Origin: Gemmatimonadaceae bacterium
Lineage (GTDB): Bacteria; Gemmatimonadota; Gemmatimonadetes; Gemmatimonadales; Gemmatimonadaceae
Direction: 5' to 3'
Length of the DNA: 64,000 nt
Assembly: GCA_036496605.1 (NCBI GenBank)
Contig: DASXKV010000056.1
Coordinates: forward strand, 1-64,000
Shown here: positions 60,312-64,000 of the stretch, in pieces
How positions within the stretch are numbered: position 1 is the stretch's first letter
Layout of the letters: every line of letters starts with the position of its first letter
Translations under genes and position numbers: made by a program
The notes under the pieces: generated by a model
What the model was told of the DNA's origin: nothing
What the model saw: the letters and a program-made list of their open reading frames with translations, nothing else
Databases searched by the model: none

Positions 60312-61166
60312 TCAGCTCGGCGAAGGCTTTTCTCCCTGTGCCTGCGGCGCGGCGGCCCGGTCGGTGCTTCGCCGGCCCCATTGCCGACGATCCGCGATCG
60401 GCGTCACACCAGTCTCCGGCGTCGTCGCCGTGTGGAGTTCGAACAACCGGAATGGCGGTCGGTCCGGATACGCTGCCTTCAGCACCGGATGCGCGACATT
60501 GTAAACCGGAATCCCCTTCGACGTCTTCCCCTCGGGCCGGCCCTTGTGCGCGTGACCGTGAAACACCGCCGTCACGTCGAAGCGCGTCAGTGGCTCCTCG
60601 AGACGACTCGAGCCGAGATACGAATAGATCTCGAGTGGCTCGCCTTCCACCGTCTCGCGGATGGGAGCGTAATGCAGTATTGCGATGCGATGCTCCGTAT
60701 GTAATCGCGCAAGCGCCGATTCCAGCTTGAGCGCTTCGTTCACCGCTTCATGCACGAACTGCTTGATGATCGGCTCGCCCCAGGCGCCGAGCGCAGCGCG
60801 GCCGAAGCCTCCACAGAATCCGCGCACGCCGGCGAATCCCACACCGTGCGTCTCGAACGTGTCTCCGTCGAGCATCTTCACACCGGCGTCCGAGAGGATC
60901 TTCACAAGCTCCACTTCCTCGCCCGACTCATAATCGTGATTGCCGAGCACTGCGACGATGGGCACCTGCACGGTCGTCGTCAGGTCGCGCGCCAGAACCT
61001 TTGCTTCCTCCGCGAGCCCGTAATCCGTGAGATCGCCTGCGAGCACGAGCACGTCCGCGCTCTCGGTGATTTGCGCGAACAGCGGCTGCAACGCGCCGTG
61101 CGAATCCTTCGAGTAGTGGATGTCGCTCACTGCCGCCACTCGCACTACGTCCGGCCCCATTGCCAT
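60312..61166 (-). CDS. calcineurin-like metallophosphoesterase
   Basis: Dimetal phosphoesterase, 284 aa. Metal motifs in order: AAVSDIHYSK (D-x-H), LAGDLTDYG (GD), LGNHDYE (GNHD), HYAP and FHGHAHKG (GHxH). There is no signal peptide; the C-terminal 30 residues are Arg/Ala/Gln-rich. Start 61166 has AGAGGA about 6 nt upstream; an ATG two codons later is possible. It is divergent from the nucleotidyltransferase gene across 102 bp. Substrate may be a nucleotide or a phosphodiester; not determined. Confidence 0.92.
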   Translation of the reverse strand: MAMGPDVVRVAAVSDIHYSKDSHGALQPLFAQITESADVLVLAGDLTDYGLAEEAKVLARDLTTTVQVPIVAVLGNHDYESGEEVELVKILSDAGVKMLDGDTFETHGVGFAGVRGFCGGFGRAALGAWGEPIIKQFVHEAVNEALKLESALARLHTEHRIAILHYAPIRETVEGEPLEIYSYLGSSRLEEPLTRFDVTAVFHGHAHKGRPEGKTSKGIPVYNVAHPVLKAAYPDRPPFRLFELHTATTPETGVTPIADRRQWGRRSTDRAAAPQAQGEKPSPS

Positions 61167-61268
61167 TTTCGTCCTCTCTCACGTTCGGCTACTGCCGTTA
61201 CCGACAGATTCGGGCCAGCAGATCAACTCCGTGTCGTCTAGCCTCGGAATTGCACTTCACTCCGGTAC

Positions 61269-62075
61269 ATGGCTTATCAACTGACCTTCGACGATCCGGG
61301 ACGCGACACCAATACGTTCTATCGCCGCACGCTGCACGTGCTGAGCGATGCGCGAGTTCCCTTTCTCGTCGGCGGCTCGCACGCCATTCTGCACTACACC
61401 GGCATCATTCGCGAAACGAAGGATTTTGATCTCTTCGTCCGTCGCGCCGATGTTGAAAAAGCTCTCGAGTCACTCGCGCTCGCCGGTTACTGGACGCAAG
61501 TCACGTTTCCGCATTGGCTCGCCAAAGCCAGACAGGGGACGGATCACGTCGATCTCGTGTTCAGCTCCGGCAATGGCGTCTGCCGCGTCGACGATGGCTG
61601 GTTCGATCACGCCATCGAGGCTGAGGTGCTCGGGATGCCGGTGAAGATCGCACCAGTCGAGGAGCTGCTGTGGCAGAAATCGTTCGTCATGGAGCGCGAG
61701 CGGTACGACGGCGCTGACATCATGCACCTCCTGCGCACGTGCGCGGAAACGATCGATTGGGCGCGTCTGATGCAACGCTTCGAGCAGCACTGGCAGATGT
61801 TCTTGCTCAACCTCTTGCTGTTTGGTTTCGTGTACCCGTCCGAGCGACATCGCGTTCCGCCTCACGTCCTCGGCGAGTTGCTCTCGCGATTCCAGGCGGA
61901 GATCGACAGTCCGGCGACGGAAGACCGCGTCTGCCGCGGCACGCTCCTTTCCCGGGCCCAGTATCTCCTCGATATCGGCCAGTACGGATATCAGGATGCT
62001 CGTATCGCCCCACGTGGCAACATGAGCGCCGAAGATTGCGTGTACTGGACCTGGGCGATCGAGAACGTGGACTGA
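61269..62075 (+). CDS. nucleotidyltransferase-fold protein
   Basis: 268 aa. An NTase-like motif is seen: VGGSHAILHYTGIIRETKDFDLFV, read in pieces as GGSHA (about 34-40) and KDFDLFV (about 52-58), matching GS...DxD. C-terminal half: helical with DWARLMQRF and YVYPSERHRVPPH. No zinc site. It could be an AbiEii-like or minor NTase-fold enzyme that modifies nucleic acid or nucleotides. Its companion gene, across the divergent promoter, is a phosphoesterase. No toxin-antitoxin-type small partner is evident. Confidence 0.72.
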   Translation: MAYQLTFDDPGRDTNTFYRRTLHVLSDARVPFLVGGSHAILHYTGIIRETKDFDLFVRRADVEKALESLALAGYWTQVTFPHWLAKARQGTDHVDLVFSSGNGVCRVDDGWFDHAIEAEVLGMPVKIAPVEELLWQKSFVMERERYDGADIMHLLRTCAETIDWARLMQRFEQHWQMFLLNLLLFGFVYPSERHRVPPHVLGELLSRFQAEIDSPATEDRVCRGTLLSRAQYLLDIGQYGYQDARIAPRGNMSAEDCVYWTWAIENVD

Positions 62076-62156
62076 GCGACGATATTCCAACCGTCGGCGC
62101 GGTTCCGGTGTCTTACTCGACGTTGGTGCTGCATAACTCACCCCACGTCGAGAGCC

Positions 62157-63233
62157 ATGCTCGCCATTCGATCGGTACTACATACCACACTCGGCACAGG
62201 CATCGCCGTCGCGGCACTCACCTCCGCGCTCGCCGCGCAAACGGAACGCCGTACACTCTCGGGCGACCGCGTCGCGATCTACAATCTCGCGGGTAAGCTT
62301 CGCGTCGAATCGGCAAGCGGGTCCGACGTGGTCGTCGAGATCACGCGCGGTGGGCGTGACGCGCGCGAGCTTCGCGTCGAACAAGGAACGATCGGCGATC
62401 GTGAGGCATTGCGCATCATCTATCCGGCGGATCGGGTGGTGTATCCAGAGCTTGGACGCTCGGATCACAGCACGGTCAGCGTTCGCGACGACGGAACGTG
62501 GGGCGACGAGAGCTCGCGGCGAAATCCGGATCGAGAGCGGAACCGGATCGAGATCAGCGCCGCCGGTTCCGGTTTGGAAGCCTGGGCGGACATCCGTGTA
62601 CTCGTGCCGCACGGCCAACACATTGTCGTTCGCAATGCCGTGGGTGAAGCGCGCATAACGACCGTCGATGCGGATCTCTCCGTCGACGTGAACAACGCCA
62701 CCGTCACCGCCGAGCGCACGCGCGGTCGACTCTCGCTCAACACGGGCTCCGGCAGCGTGTCGCTGACGGACGCGCAGGGCGACGTCAACCTCGACACGGG
62801 CTCGGGTTCCGTGACGATCGCCGGAATCAGAGGGCAAACGCTTCACATGGATACTGGGTCCGGATCCATTCAGGGGCGAGATATCGACGTCGATGATCTG
62901 AAGGCCGACGTTGGATCCGGCGGCGTGCGACTCGAGCGCGTTCGAGCGAGCAGCGTCGACGTCGACGCCGGGAGCGGCGGCACGGAGCTCGAGCTGCTGT
63001 CGACCGTCGATCGACTGAAGATCGATGCGGGGTCAGGCGGCGTTACCGTACGTCTCCCGGAATCACTGAACGCCAACGTCGACATCGAGACCGGCAGCGG
63101 CGGCATCGACACGGATTTCGCCGTTCAGGTCACGCGCTTCGAGAAGCGTCACATGGTCGGCAAGATCGGCGACGGCCGCGGCCAGATCCGGATCGAGAGC
63201 GGCTCCGGCAACGTCAGGCTCCTGAAGGGGTAA
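62157..63233 (+). CDS. DUF4097 domain beta-helical protein
   Basis: Signal peptide (about 1-27, VAALTSALAAQ). The remaining 330 residues have repeated NTGSGSVSL, DTGSGSVTI, DTGSGSIQG, AGSGGTEL and AGSGGVTV units spaced by 18-22 residues. This is the DUF4097 (putative adhesin) pattern of right-handed beta-helix rungs. An Arg/Asp-rich segment occurs at about 120-135. Probably a periplasmic or outer-membrane-associated scaffold. It ends 62 nt before a hairpin and the convergent regulator. Confidence 0.85.
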   Translation: MLAIRSVLHTTLGTGIAVAALTSALAAQTERRTLSGDRVAIYNLAGKLRVESASGSDVVVEITRGGRDARELRVEQGTIGDREALRIIYPADRVVYPELGRSDHSTVSVRDDGTWGDESSRRNPDRERNRIEISAAGSGLEAWADIRVLVPHGQHIVVRNAVGEARITTVDADLSVDVNNATVTAERTRGRLSLNTGSGSVSLTDAQGDVNLDTGSGSVTIAGIRGQTLHMDTGSGSIQGRDIDVDDLKADVGSGGVRLERVRASSVDVDAGSGGTELELLSTVDRLKIDAGSGGVTVRLPESLNANVDIETGSGGIDTDFAVQVTRFEKRHMVGKIGDGRGQIRIESGSGNVRLLKG

Positions 63234-63294
63234 TCAGAATCGGTTCTGCAGTTCGCACGGCCGTGCTGTGGGGGCGCGGTTGCTGCGGGCGACG

Positions 63295-63326
63295 CGTGAG
63301 AGGAGCGAAGTACTGCTTCTCTCACG
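63295..63326 (+). terminator. hairpin after DUF4097 gene
   Basis: CGTGAGAGGAGC (63295-63306) pairs with 63315-63326, 12 bp with one G-U pair, loop 8 nt. A TTTAATAG follows. It overlaps the stop of the minus-strand regulator and likely serves both ends. Confidence 0.6.
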
Positions 63327-64000
63327 TATCGTTTAATAGTCCCGACGTTCGCGCATAATCCGCGAGCTCGCCGCGCGACGTCAGCCCGAGCTTCGAAAAA
63401 ATATTCGAGAGATGCGTGCTCACCGTACGGGAAGAGATGTCGAGCGCAGCACCGATCTCCTTGTTCGACTGACGATCCGCGACGAGCCGGACGATCTCGA
63501 GCTCGCGACCCGTTAGGCCCGCCGCTCCCTCTGCGTGTGACCGCACCGGCGGCCTCGCGCCAAGCTCGCGCAACTGCTCGCGCGTCGCCTTGAGCTCCGG
63601 CTCGGCACCGAGCCGCGCGAACACCTCGTGAGCGCGGCGCAGCTCGCGCGTCGCTCCCTCTCGGTCGCCCGTCTCGGCGAGCGCTCGCGCCAATTGCCGC
63701 CGCACGCGCGCCGCATCAGGGACATACGGAATTGCCTCCAGCTGCTCGGCCACCGTGCGCAGCATCTCGACCGATCGCGATTTGTTGCCCTGCAGCAGCT
63801 CGGCGAGCGCCACCGACGCATCGGCCCACGCGAGGCCGAGGCGATGGTCGAGACGTCCGGCGTCGCGCCGCAATCGTTGGCCCACACGCAGCGCGCGTCT
63901 CATGTCGCTCTTCCAGAGCGCCGCCTCGGCGATTACCGGCATCAGCCGATGCACCGCCCAGACGACGTACCCAGACGCATCGGCGATCTCGAGGCCGCGT
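63322..64000 (-). CDS. LuxR-type transcriptional regulator, C-terminal part (truncated at the window edge)
   Basis: The frame stays open to 64000, so the N-terminus is outside. Residues present: a helical TPR-like region (RRALRVGQRLR, LARALAETGDREGATRELRRAHEVF) and a C-terminal LuxR HTH (LTGRELEIVRLVADRQSNKEIGAALDISSRTVSTHLSNIF, in pieces GRELEIVRL and SRTVSTH). TPR plus LuxR fits the MalT/LuxR large ATPase type (AAA domain probably upstream) or a TPR-LuxR factor. A GTG at 63954 would give a 210-aa protein, but sequence upstream of it looks coding too. Confidence 0.85.
   Translation of the reverse strand, partial: RGLEIADASGYVVWAVHRLMPVIAEAALWKSDMRRALRVGQRLRRDAGRLDHRLGLAWADASVALAELLQGNKSRSVEMLRTVAEQLEAIPYVPDAARVRRQLARALAETGDREGATRELRRAHEVFARLGAEPELKATREQLRELGARPPVRSHAEGAAGLTGRELEIVRLVADRQSNKEIGAALDISSRTVSTHLSNIFSKLGLTSRGELADYARTSGLLNDT

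Noticed and set aside
61269-62075. Abi/toxin-antitoxin system
   Set aside because: Only the NTase-like fold fits; no partner antitoxin or typical abi operon is seen.
62700-63230. GSG-type tandem repeats as a DNA minisatellite
   Set aside because: They are degenerate protein rungs of a DUF4097 beta-helix, not exact DNA repeats.

Overview
The window looks like chromosomal DNA of a GC-rich, Gram-negative (diderm) soil-type bacterium. The best guess is the phylum Gemmatimonadota. That rests on the 16S rRNA 5' end, on the mfd / parvulin lipoprotein / surA / pdxA cluster, on a heptosyltransferase-like gene and outer-membrane chaperones (an outer membrane), and on overall gene style. It is an inference; no database search was possible. 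The window is almost entirely coding, with housekeeping and cell-envelope genes, no prophage, no insertion sequence and no CRISPR array.

Layout. 1-470: the 5' end of an rRNA operon running off the left edge, its promoter, and a 100-bp palindromic repeat. 467-6402 (mostly minus): a very acidic protein, typA, a small Gly/Tyr-rich protein (plus strand), a PilT-type ATPase with its repeat-domain partner, and a cation diffusion facilitator. 6464-7795: a CorC/HlyC-type membrane protein. 7959-18104 (minus): pdxA, surA, a parvulin lipoprotein, mfd, a BatA-like membrane protein and a DUF58 protein. 18286-21932: a DUF4384-like lipoprotein and lepA. 21965-26801: heptosyltransferase, ROK kinase, PfkB kinase, then a translationally coupled trio (STAS-HATPase, STAS-like-wHTH, small beta protein). 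26897-35485: a Cys/Met-metabolism PLP enzyme, an AI-2E-type permease, ftsE-ftsX-envC-like, a zinc-ribbon protein, nfo, maeB. 35485-45255: pckA, an HD hydrolase, then on the minus strand a serine hydrolase, a PP2C phosphatase with a 62-aa partner, a triple-FHA protein and an ABC exporter. 45394-48960: two GlsB/YeaQ paralogs and uvrA. 49031-54980: an Ig-like/CxxCH lipoprotein, a Ser/Thr kinase and an outer-membrane barrel. 55184-59466: tRNA-Asn, then purE-purK-ackA-aminotransferase with 4-nt overlaps. 59577-64000: an SRPBCC protein behind a 9-codon leader, a divergent phosphoesterase/nucleotidyltransferase pair, a DUF4097 protein and a truncated LuxR-type regulator.

How it works together. Translation GTPases (typA, lepA) and rRNA/tRNA; excision repair (mfd, uvrA, nfo); outer-membrane biogenesis (surA and relative, heptosyltransferase, ABC exporter); division-site hydrolase control (ftsEX-envC-like); phospho-signalling (Ser/Thr kinase, PP2C, FHA, STAS/HATPase); and central carbon metabolism around malate, oxaloacetate and acetate (maeB, pckA, ackA).

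The most unusual signals are at DNA level. The octamer GCCTAACG / CGTTAGGC occurs about 29 times by eye, on both strands and in every reading frame, against roughly 2.5 expected from base composition. It is reminiscent of DNA-uptake words or another chromosome-wide recognition motif. Several intergenic elements are palindromes or G-tract arrays built from iterated 7-10 bp units, including paired G-quadruplex-type motifs on opposite strands. The best candidate for an undescribed protein system is the three-gene STAS-HATPase / STAS-like-wHTH / small beta-protein module at 25029-26801.
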